Source: Pisaster brevispinus (lineage: Eukaryota; Echinodermata; Asteroidea; Forcipulatida; Asteriidae). Taken from it: DNA of 64,000 bases. The stretch lies in contig JAMKCF010000014.1 of assembly GCA_023634235.1 (NCBI GenBank), forward strand, positions 2,803,501 to 2,867,500. The letters are read 5' to 3'. The translations under genes and the position numbers were made by a program. Below the pieces are notes generated by a model that did not search any database, had not been told where the DNA came from, and saw only the letters and a list, made by a program, of their open reading frames with translations. Numbering within the stretch: the first letter of the stretch is position 1; each line of letters starts with the position of its first letter. Shown in pieces: positions 25,769 through 34,720 of this stretch.

Positions 25769-25987
25769 TTATTTCCCTTTAGCCTTCATATGAGCCATCA
25801 CTTTGGATGCCGATTTCTCAGCATGGTTCACACACCAACGAGTGAGATCTAAGACGTCACACGGCACAGGGGAGTTTGTTCCTTTCTCTATGGATACCGT
25901 GTTTTGGATGATTCCCCTTGACCAGTCATCGAGGAACTTTCGCATTGCTGTGAAATGGTAGTTATCCTCGTTGAAACACGGCTGTGC
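25769..25987 (-). CDS. Gene A exon 9, C terminus
   Basis: 72 codons plus TAA. Acceptor ttggatag. Includes NYHFTAMRKFLDDWSRG and LDLTRWCVNHAEK, nearly the same as gene B, and ends in a lysine-rich tail. This is the natural end of the reading frame. The downstream flank is shared with copy B except for a CAG repeat found only there. Confidence 0.78.
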   Translation of the reverse strand, partial: AQPCFNEDNYHFTAMRKFLDDWSRGIIQNTVSIEKGTNSPVPCDVLDLTRWCVNHAEKSASKVMAHMKAKGK

Positions 25988-28900
25988 CTATCCAAAAAAA
26001 GTTATATATAAATAAAACTAAAATTACAAACAGTAAGGTACTGAATAGGAACACTTGAAACACTGGGTGGACTTACACACGTCCACACACACAGTGTTTC
26101 AAGTCCCTACATTATGTGAACTTCCTTTGTTGTCAGGTCCACACTTCGTGTTTTTTACAGTGTTGAAGACGAGGATTGTTTTTAAGTCTAAAAAACAAAG
26201 GAATTTCTACAGGGTGTAAAAGCACAGAGCTGTGTGTGTTGACGTCTTTTGTTCTCAGGCCCACACTTGTTCTCAGGCCCACACTTTGTTTGTAGCGCCT
26301 ATAGGGGTGGTTTTTTACTCCTTTTTTCTTTTCTTTTTACAGTGTTGAAAAAATATGTTAGTTTTTTTAATGTAAAAGAGCATAAAAGAATGCCCAGAGA
26401 GTGTATGCAACGCAGAGCTGTGTAGAGAAGCCATCTTATTAGAAGATCCAAGTCAAGCTCCGTTTGCAATGTAGTGAATAATGTAAGTCAATGCACTCCG
26501 TACCGTCGTTGAACTAGTAACAAGCCAGTAGTGAATACAATAGTGTATTATATAACGAGTAGCCCAAGATCCCCTACTTGGGGTTCCACTTGCGCTCTCA
26601 CAATGCCCCCTTTTTTTGGCAAACGTTTTTACAAAGTAAATTTATGTCACATCGGCACTGTACACTAAACACAAAATCACCCTACCTATACCTTTCAACA
26701 TGGATCCACGTGTGGCGATGGAGCTCCTCGGGAGAATTCTTTCAGAATTGTCTCTGAGTTTTCCTTAAACCTACCTCCATAATGATGCCAAGCAAATTCT
26801 CATCAGAGATTCCCTGAGAGCGAAGATCTCGTTTCAGCTGCTTTTTCACGTTCCCTTTCCAGGAAGGTGTGTTCCTGCCTGGGCACTTGTCTGGAAATGG
26901 AAACGTTATGTTCCGGTTTCCCTGAAAGAGATAAATAAATAAATGATGAGTCATAAATGACAGCGGTGAACTCGAATTCAAACTTGACTATAAGTGAGAT
27001 ACACTCTAAACACATCCGAAACAGAATTAACCCGGATTTCGGTTCCCAGTCAGATTGGTTCATTTCTGGGTCATTTTAAATGGATTCCGTGTTATGGGAA
27101 CCCAGAAATCGATCAAGCCACATAGGACCCGGATCTGGGTAAATTCTGACCCTGCAGTTTTCAAAGTGTAAAGAGTTGTAATATTTGGTGAAGTTTCTTC
27201 TCTTGACAAGTTCCTGGCGAGGAAGGACAGCCAAAGATCCTCCAGCCCTAACTCTAGTTGCTATCAAGCATTACCTCACTCTGCAGTGACTTGTTCAAGA
27301 GTTTGTCAGCCTCTATACACGTCGTGTGACACTTCACCAGAACCTCCTTCGAGCGTCTATTACGACTGTTGGTCAATAGAGCAGCTTCGACCTCAAGATA
27401 ACGCTTACGGAGCTCTTTACTAAACTCACTGCTCCGTTCGGACAGTTCGGTCCACACTGTCCAGTCTACATCTAAACCAGCTGCCTCCCAGCGGTAACGT
27501 ATCAATGCGAGCATCTGAAACGAGAAAAATCACAGCTTTATTAGCCTAACAATCTTTTTCGCTTTCTTCGGGTTATTTATTTTTTCGGAACTTCTTATTT
27601 GATTGTTCGGGTGACTTCTTATCTGCAATAAATAACCAGAAAGAACGAATTTATAATCCGAAATAGTGAATGTTATTTTCTTAAACGCAGTGTTTTCCCT
27701 GTATAACTGCTTCATATGAATGGGCTTTAGTAGGCATTTTCTGTTGTATTTGATAAGTCCGGTGTTACGAGTTGATAGCCCACATTAAAAAAAAACTCCT
27801 ATTTATGAGATCTACAGACCATCGTTTCCATAATCGCGTCCCTCATGTTGTCTCTATAGTGGCAGTCCCAATCAGTTCTAACGCTAGTTAAAGGGCAAAG
27901 CTTATTGCAGTAACTACAATCATTTTAAATTATATATAAAATTATAAAACAAACGAGTGTTAAAAGCTTACCTCAAGAAATTTCGAGGTTCTATCCATTC
28001 TGAGAACGTAAACTTCATTCGCCTTTAACACTTTAAAAAGTTTCACTGCCTTATGAACACTTTCAAGACCACCTCGTTGTATGGCTGATACCAAATCTTC
28101 CACCGTCGTCCTCAACGTAGTCGCATCTTTCATGGCGTCGGAGAAGACATTGCATACCTCTTCGACTTTGTCGGCGGACTGTCGAGCCAGTTTTACTGGG
28201 TTTGGTTCGTCGACCAGAACGTCCTCGACGCTGTGCTTTTTCTTGTTAACGACGGTACACAATTTCTTCATGAATTTATTTTCGGCACTGATCTTTGGCT
28301 GCAGCTGTTAAAGTTTTGTGCGCAAAAAATACAAAAACAAAAAATCAAGAAAAAGCGTATGTTTATTTTACCTTAGTCTATACTGAATTGTGGAACAGAC
28401 ATCCAACATAAGTGAATGCAAGAAGACCGAAAACCTTACCTTCAATATACACTCATAGATCTTCGGGTAGTGTGTCTCCATGTCGATGCCAGTTATTTTT
28501 TTTAGTTTTTCGTTAAGTTTATCTTTTAATGATTCTGGAGTCAAATTCTCATCCTTAAGTATCAGAGGGAAATAGTTGTCCTGCCCGTCCTCCAATATTA
28601 GTTCAAATTTCTTTAAAAAAAACAAAAAAAACAACAACAACATTTTGTTTATGGCCGTACTAAAACAATTTGCAAAATTTACAAGAAACTGAATCCGCTG
28701 AAACACAGCTTCCTAGTTATTCAAAATAAGCACCGGGTCAAGAGGACACCCACATTTCTGGATTAATTTTACTAGCTTTCGGGGGCTCAAAATGACAGAA
28801 AAATACTACTGACAACAGATATTGGTCAGCGTGATCCGAAAAGGGAGTCTTGCTGACCTGGACAGATCTGCTCAAAGTTCGAGTCAATTCTGAGACGAAG

Positions 28901-31900
28901 ATTTTTTTTCTTCTCAATACAATGCCTTTGTGAAAATACTACTCTGGGTGCCATCTTGATTGTCTGCGCTCACGTAGAGCAAGATCATTGTCATCATCAT
29001 CATCCCCATCATCATCATCCCCCCTCATTATTATAATCATCATCAACAGGCTGTGTTTGGCCAATGTCGGATGAAGCCCTCCTCATGGGATTTCCATTCT
29101 CTTTTCTATCTTGCTTTTCTAGCCCAATTTGTCGAGTTTGAATGTGTTTGGATTTTGTCTCTCCATTTTCTATTCAGTCTTCCTCTTCTTCTTTTCTCAT
29201 TTCTAGGTTACCATTCGGTTAGTCTCGTTTGGTCCACCTGTTGTCATGTCTTTTTGATAAGTGTCCTGTCCAGCGGCGTAACTAAGGTAAGAGGGCACAG
29301 GCTGATGTGGGGCACCATATTTTCTAGTGGCTACTGCTGGTAAATCAATTATAGAATTATTTCATTTGCACTTTTTTAAAAACTGAATCTTGATCTACGT
29401 AATGGCGGGTTTCGAATGGGAAGGGGGAACTGACAATAATTGTGGGACGGGGGGCACGTGCCCCCCCCCCCGTGCCCTCTCCCTTAGTTACGCCACTGGT
29501 CCTGTCCATCTTCAATTCATTTCCTTGATATTTTCCAAAATGTCTTTGATCTTAATGATGTTGCTATTTCTAACAAGATACAAAGAGCAAGATATATGTA
29601 TATATAGTTAAATACCTTAAATGTGTCCATGATACGGTCGAGCAGAGGTCGAATCTCCCGACAGCAGAGTACAGCCTTGGTTTTTATTTTCCTGGATACC
29701 TCTTCCAATGGACCTTCTTCTCGCCCATCTAACTGTAGCCCGTCCGCACCACCAATGGTTACTTTTATAGAAGGATGAGCATTGTAAAATAAAAGCAACG
29801 ATTCGTAATATCAACAATGACCGTAGCTCTGGCAATTTTGACGGTCTTCGTGCACTATACGTTATTACCGGTCTGTTTTAGTCATTATTTAATTCTTCAA
29901 ACCGCGACAGCTGTTTGAGGACTAAACAACTTGTGTAAAACAAGAACCATATCTTCTATGGTAGCTGAGAGCAGATAGCCGTCTTACTCATAGAGACAAG
30001 GTGTGAATTCAACCTTAGTGACTTTGCCACACAGCATAAGTCTGTTACACAAGACTGCTAAGCCACGTTATCCCGTTAATTGCATCATGTCAGTTGGAAA
30101 TGTTTTGAAAAAAAGAGAAAAGAGTAGCTGTTGCAAACTGCTTCCCATCCAAGTCAGTGGCCTGATGTTTTAACCCTAGCAGAGTCTTCGTTTGGCCTTC
30201 GAGAAAGACTCTGCTTGGGTCAAACCGTCAGACCAATAATTATGTTTTCATTAGAAATAATTAACCGTCTAAAGAACTATGAATACCCTTAATGTTTTGT
30301 CACAGGATTTTGTGACCCGTCGCGAAAGATGAGTGGTTGTGGACGATTTTTTGCACGTGAAAATATTTCAGATTGAAAAAACATATTTATTTTGTTACCT
30401 TCTTAATTTCTCATATAGCTAATTACCTTTGAACCTTTCCCTGAGTAGCAGTACCTCCATGTTAAAAAGTCCATCTCTTGACTCACGAAAAAACGGATCC
30501 TCTGACAAGAACCCATCCTTGTTGCAATTTTTCAGCATGCTTGGTTCGAAATCAGTCTTCTTGGATCTCAGGCCCTCTTCGAAAGTTAAGGGCTTACATT
30601 TGGCATGCAAGATGTCAGGTTGTTGCAGGGTGTCAGGTTGTTTGGGCTGTGATGAACAACACACCTCTATTTCTGCCAGTATCTAGCATTTGCAATAAAT
30701 TATCAATTAAAAGGGTAAGTTGCACTTGTCTTCAATGAATAAAAGGCTGTTAGAATTTCGTTGGTTTTTTTTTATAGCTTAATGCTTTTCAGCAAACATT
30801 GGGAGTAATAATCTGTGGATACGTTAAAACACTCTGGTACAATTTGGCTCGGTTTAGGCTATGTAGATTTTAATTTCTGCTCTACTTTTTTTCTCAAATA
30901 AACTTCGTCACACAACACTAGAGACATGCACATTCGCCATTTTCTTTTTAAACTAACCATTGTTTACTGCTGACGGAAGATCAGATAGAATGGTAGAAGT
31001 TTGACAAGGCTGAGTTGCCTTTGATTATGACAACTAGTTTCGCAAACAGGTTGTCAGGATTGTTAAAAAAATGATCAGGTAGTTCATGAATGCGTTTCTT
31101 ACCGTCTATAAGTCTTATGATTTGAAATTTAAAAAAATTACACTCTTGCCTGGATGAACTTTGAACTGGAGATGATTTTGATGAGGTTCCTCTCGACCAT
31201 CTTCATCAGCTCTAAGACGGCGACTAGGCTTCCACATCTGATAGCTTCACGATAAGACGTCACACATCTGTTTTCCAGTTGAATGACACTAGACACATTA
31301 ATCTGAAGTTCATTGTGTGCGATTGCCAGAGCTGTGTCAGCTAGTATTTTGCGAACCTTTTGTGGTTCCAATCCCATCTCTCTGGCCAAATCTACATTCT
31401 CTCGAGCCCTTGCAAAATCCTCAGCCGCTTCTTGAGTTTTTGCTTGATCGCCAACAATTTTTTCTTGACCCTTTTTTAGATATGTCTTTGCAAGGTAGTA
31501 CGGCACTTCGGCGTTTGTTTGGTCCACTCTGGCCAATGTGTCGACGGCTTGATCGAACTCAAAGTTCTGGTAGAATAGAATTCCAAGCTTCAGATGATCT
31601 TCATTGTAGTGCTTCTTCAGTGCCTTGTATGCTTCAGTTTTAGTTCTTTCTTGTTTTTTCGTTACTTCCCATTTACCTGATTCATTTTGACGTTCAAAGG
31701 ATTCGTCGGAGGCTAGTATGTTCATAACCTCCTGCCAAATTTCAAATCTCGAGCTGTGTCTAGACGCTGACTTGTTTCTGTTAAGGTAAGAGCCAAAATC
31801 TGAGTAAACCTGAAGCTTGTCGTCCAGCGTGAAATCCTCCAACTTTTGCATCATATTCTCGTAGATGTCTTCTGGGCTCTCGATTTGATAGGTTTCTGTT

Positions 31901-32967
31901 TTGTTGGCTGAAGCGTGTAAGTGCTCTAACTGTTTTGCCTTGTTCAATAAAGCATAAACATGTGAACTATCTAACAGCAGACATTTATCCAGTTCTTCAC
32001 GTGCCTTTATGGTCCATTTTTCAGCTTCATCTTTGTGTCCTCTTTTCTTTTCTTTTTTCGCTTTGTCAATGTAGCAAAGGGCAAGCTGGTGATGATTTTT
32101 AACTCGAGATGGCTGTTTAGAAATGGCGTTCTCCAGTATGGATATAGACCGATCAAGATCTGCTTTCTTTAAGAATCGGATGAGATTTCTACACACCTCA
32201 TGTATATCTGGAGCTTCGTCGTAAGCTTCTTCTAACAGCTCAAGGGCCTTCTTTGCGTCATCAGATCCATCTCGCCTACTCAAATTCAATCCAAGCATTG
32301 ACTTAGCATAGTGGTATCCTTTGTGACTAGGTTCCATGTCAATTAGTTTTTCCCAGTACCCCTTCTCTTCATCCATCATGTCTTTTAAAAATTGTTCCAA
32401 ATCGTCGTATCGCAAGCCTATTGGTCGTCTGAATCTCATTTTCTGTCCTGTGACGAATGCAACCCCAAAGAGAAAGTCTGGATTTGAAGGACATGCTCGA
32501 TGGGCTGCCTTGAAGCGTTCCAGATTAATGTCAAACATAATAGGACCGAGTCGCATGAAGGCCGCTGCTTTGATTGCACCAACGACCTGCAAATTGTTCT
32601 CCTCTAACTGTATGGTTTTTAGTTTTTCATCTAGCCTAGAAACCATTTTATTGTTCAATACTTTTTTTTCAATCCACATGCGATTTAATAGTTCAACTGT
32701 CTTGTAACTATTGTAAACATCTTGGCTCATTCGTTTTTCGATTTCCCGCTCCGCTTCGTCAAGAGACTCACGTGCGCCTCTGACATTATTCTTAAACCTT
32801 AGTTGAAGATAGGCCTTGAACAGAAGATGCTCAATCCTGAGGAAGTCTGTTTCCACTAAGTTGTTCTTTATTTTACGTAAAAGTGTATCAGCGTGTTTAC
32901 TGACTTGGGGGGTTCCCTCGAGGTTCCAGGTGAAGTGGCATTGCATTTCTTCCCAGGAGGATACCAT
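25769..32967 (-). CDS. IFIT-like TPR protein with long C-terminal extension, gene A (all exons)
   Basis: Minus-strand gene with coding exons 32967-31150, 30682-30427, 29761-29616, 28610-28440, 28304-27972, 27514-27275, 26921-26775 and 25987-25769, predicted 1109 residues. All junctions are in phase. Donors are GT except the first, which is GC. The N-terminal 606 residues resemble vertebrate IFITs: a CHFTWN motif at residues 10-15, TPR-like helical repeats and one large coding exon after a 5' untranslated splice. IFITs bind viral or foreign RNA in the cytoplasm; that role is inferred. The last 500 residues match no family I recognise. A small optional exon with a stop lies at 29,512-29,550. 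Splicing is predicted by eye and by comparison with gene B. Confidence 0.8.
26775..26921 (-). CDS. Gene A exon 8
   Basis: 49 codons. Acceptor tatctctttcag, donor GAG|GTAGGT, phase 0. Encodes FPFPDKCPGR followed by a basic helix and GISDENLLGII, well conserved with gene B. No recognised family. Confidence 0.78.
27275..27514 (-). CDS. Gene A exon 7
   Basis: 80 codons. Acceptor cgtttcag, donor GAG|GTAATG, phase 0. The last 27 codons (KEVLVKCHTTCIEADKLL...) encode the same residues as gene B, while the first 53 carry about 16 amino-acid changes against 2 silent ones; a single silent change lies in the tail. Helical and leucine-rich; no recognised domain. Confidence 0.78.
27972..28304 (-). CDS. 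Gene A exon 6
   Basis: 111 codons. Acceptor actttaacag, donor GAG|GTAAGC, phase 0. Predicted helical, starting ISAENKF and including VLVDEPNPVKLARQSADKVE. A second AG six bases inside the exon is an alternative acceptor. It differs from gene B at about 25 residues but at only about 8 silent codons (hand count). Confidence 0.78.
28440..28610 (-). CDS. Gene A exon 5
   Basis: 57 codons. Acceptor in a T-rich tract ending ttttttaaag, donor AAG|GTAAGG, phase 0 at both ends. Contains DNYFPLILKD and DMETHYPKIYECIL, shared with gene B. Gene A has four more residues in the lysine-rich middle. Confidence 0.75.
28975..29262 (-). mobile_element. RTE-like non-LTR 3' fragment in the intron of gene A
   Basis: The minus strand encodes a decayed C terminus (EWKSHEEGFIRHW then PNTAC stop), matching the end of RTE-type polyproteins, followed by a TGATGA-type microsatellite near 28,998-29,045. 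An internal stop shows it is dead. The same fragment is at 45,540-45,830, so it predates the duplication. Confidence 0.55.
29271..29498. mobile_element. hAT-like MITE, copy A, with 8-bp target duplication
   Basis: 228 bp with inverted ends cagcggcgtaactaagg / ccttagttacgccactg, flanked on both sides by the exact 8-bp direct repeat GTCCTGTC (29,263-29,270 and 29,499-29,506). An 8-bp target duplication is the hAT superfamily hallmark. The interior holds a C-run and no transposase. It is inserted next to the RTE fragment. Confidence 0.85.
29512..29550 (-). CDS. Gene A optional short terminal exon
   Basis: After an acceptor-like catcattaag, 12 codons (IKDILENIKEMN) end in TGA, in phase with exon 3. 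The same arrangement exists in gene B. No donor is seen, so if used it would end the protein at about 752 residues and drop the last five exons. The acceptor lacks a strong pyrimidine tract, so use is doubtful. Confidence 0.3.
   Translation of the reverse strand: MKDILENIKEMN
29616..29761 (-). CDS. Gene A exon 3
   Basis: 146 bp. Acceptor ccttctataaaag, donor AAG|GTATTT; starts in phase 1 and ends in phase 0. Encodes an acidic then helical stretch including LDGREEGPLEE and a PLLDRIMDTFK end. Closely similar to exon 3 of gene B. Confidence 0.72.
30427..30682 (-). CDS. Gene A exon 2
   Basis: Acceptor atttattgcaaatgctag, then 85 codons plus one base (ILAEIEVCC...), donor AAAG|GTAATT. It continues exon 1 in phase 0. 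Compared with gene B it has an 8-residue insertion after the first cysteines and lacks about 11 residues in the middle. No known domain. Confidence 0.75.
31150..32967 (-). CDS. Gene A exon 1: IFIT-like TPR domain
   Basis: 606 codons. The ATG at 32,967 is the first in frame, 66 bp after an acceptor (tatcttttgcag, exon begins 33,033), so a 5' untranslated exon lies upstream. CHFTWN at residues 10-15 is the IFIT N-terminal signature. TPR-like helix pairs are visible around residues 150-175, 205-265, 270-310, 335-350 and 465-560. Vertebrate IFITs are about 470-490 residues, so this domain is about 120 residues longer. The exon ends FIQ at a CAG|GCAAGA donor, a GC-AG type; read through, it stops three codons later. 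Confidence 0.88.
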
Positions 32968-33122
32968 ATTGATATCACGAAATCATGTATCCTTCTTTTT
33001 CAGTAATAACTTGACAGGAGACACTTTACATCCCTGCAAAAGATACTTGCATCAATTGCATTGAAAACAACAATTCTCTTGAATAGTCAAACAGTACAAT
33101 TCCATTCCAGCAAGTCATGATA

Positions 33123-33447
33123 TACGGAGCCCATAAAGGGACAGGTAAAAGAAACTTCAAAAGATAAAAAAATATCAAGATTATTTTGTTCCCTCGATTT
33201 AATATTTCGGTCCCTCCAAATCATTTTGTTCCCGCAAAATAACTTTTTTCATTCCCGCAAATTTATATTTCGAGGGAACGAAATAGTATTTCGAGGGAAT
33301 GAAATAATATTTCGAGGTAATGAAATGATTTTGAGGGAACAAAATCATTTCGAGGGAATGAAATAATAGCTCGAGGGAACGAAATTATTTCAGTATTTTC
33401 TTTACCTTGTCAATATATGTTATACCTGTCCCTTTAGGGGCTCCGTA
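33123..33447. mobile_element. MITE with internal minisatellite, upstream of gene A
   Basis: Inverted ends tacggagcccataaaggga / tccctttaggggctccgta are flanked by a 6-bp direct repeat ATGATA (33,117-33,122 and 33,448-33,453). The interior consists of degenerate units of tttcgagggaa.gaaata in both orientations, giving extensive self-complementarity. It lies just upstream of the gene A exon 1 acceptor. Confidence 0.8.
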
Positions 33448-33951
33448 ATGATAGACCAAACCTTGAAAAAACAGAAACAGTACGTTTGATGTGATACAAC
33501 AGTCTGTTTGCCCTTAACGAATACTCGTTGATCATGGTACGGCTATCTTAACTGTCTCCCATTCAGATCAATGTAACCAAACCGAGGCTGGAAGGGGTAA
33601 ATGGTTCCTTTTTGTACAATAGATAGCATCCATTACTGTTATTTGATACAGGGAACACGACCAATTTGGCGTCAGCCTGATAGTCTCTACTACGCGCTAA
33701 CAAATTCTTCTTACACAAGAAAGCCAATACAGATATAAAACAATGTTACCATGGCGACGATACACAATGCATCCGGTATACTAGTAGTAGCATATCAGTT
33801 ACGATCCTCATGCGAATAAAAATGGAGAAAGTTGCTTGGGAAAAAACATTAAAGACTTCCTTAAGGCTTACATGTATTAAAGAACAATTGTTTTGTTTAA
33901 AACCTGCTGGATAGCTGACATTATAGACGTTGAAATATTGTTAAAATTGTG

Positions 33952-34115
33952 CACTGCAAAAATGCCCGTGTCAAATTGAATCTCTAGGTACCATGCAAAA
34001 CTGACACGGTGTTAATTTCACAGTAATACAGTAATAGGGCCAACTAACACCATGTCGGTGTTGTCAAATATATATACCGGAAATGATCCAATCAATACCC
34101 CCAGTTTTTGCAGTG
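33952..34115. mobile_element. Short MITE with CACTGCAAAAA ends
   Basis: 164 bp with inverted ends cactgcaaaaa / tttttgcagtg and a 4-bp target duplication TGTG (33,948-33,951 and 34,116-34,119). The interior has a second inverted pair (ggtgttaa and ttggtgt-like blocks). A 4-bp duplication would fit a Chapaev-like family; this is tentative. Confidence 0.7.
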
Positions 34116-34477
34116 TGTGAAGGATACAGTTATTCATGAATACCAGGAATTCACTTACAACCCATTGTCATGCTGCCGCCATCTTGGTCATGTTCCTTGT
34201 ATCCAATAACAGCAGTGAATGCTACAAGGGAAAAGGAACCAGACTATTTCTCATTCCAGCGATCGGTTTGATTACGTTGATTTGAATGGGAGAAATTCAC
34301 CATGGACGCGCACCACGATAAAGGTCTTAATGGTTAGTGATTCCTGTCTGAGTCAGAAACTACTCTACAACAGATAAGATGAGAATTCAAACCTTTCGAT
34401 GTGTACTTTGCTGCAATCTGAATAAGATGTGAACATCTCTTGCATTTGAAATAATCATCTGTTCTGTATTTGTGCGT

Positions 34478-34720
34478 CGTATCTTTCAGTAGAAAAACCG
34501 AGCATCTGTGTTTTCGGAAGTGTTAGAACGTCAGTTCCAAATTGACGCATTGGGAGACTGTGCTTAATACTCCACGCAATCAGTGAGAATATTGTGAGGA
34601 GAGAAAAAACACCCCGAAAACAACGGCATTGCAATCCGAGGGGAATTTCCGGGTTTCGGGTCGATATTTGGTAGAGCACACTTTGTCGGTTTCTCAGTAT
34701 CGATGTGCACTTTACTATTT
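34478..34720. repeat. Dispersed repeat carrying a kappa-B-like site, copy 1
   Basis: Shares ordered blocks with 53,595-53,815 and 56,148-56,372: gagc.tctgtgttttcgga, gttagaacgt.agttcc, a gaaaaaacacccc-like block, cattgcaatcc, gggaatttcc, then gtcgata.ttggtagagcacac and agtatcgat. GGGAATTTCC at 34,641-34,650 fits the Rel/NF-kappa-B consensus. The repeat lies about 1.6 kb upstream of the gene A start codon. Confidence 0.6.

Larger units (their letters stand above)
23490..32967. repeat. Segmental duplication, copy A
   Basis: Collinear with 40,255-49,551 in the same orientation. Shared landmarks in order are the tRNA-like element, the plus-strand exon pair, all nine minus-strand exons, the RTE fragment and the hAT-like MITE. 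Similarity fades at the IFIT-like start codon: the sequence beyond 32,967 does not match that beyond 49,551. Confidence 0.9.

Noticed and set aside
34455..34679. 74-codon minus-strand frame near the kappa-B-like repeat
   Set aside because: It lies in a dispersed repeat and is not open in the other copies.
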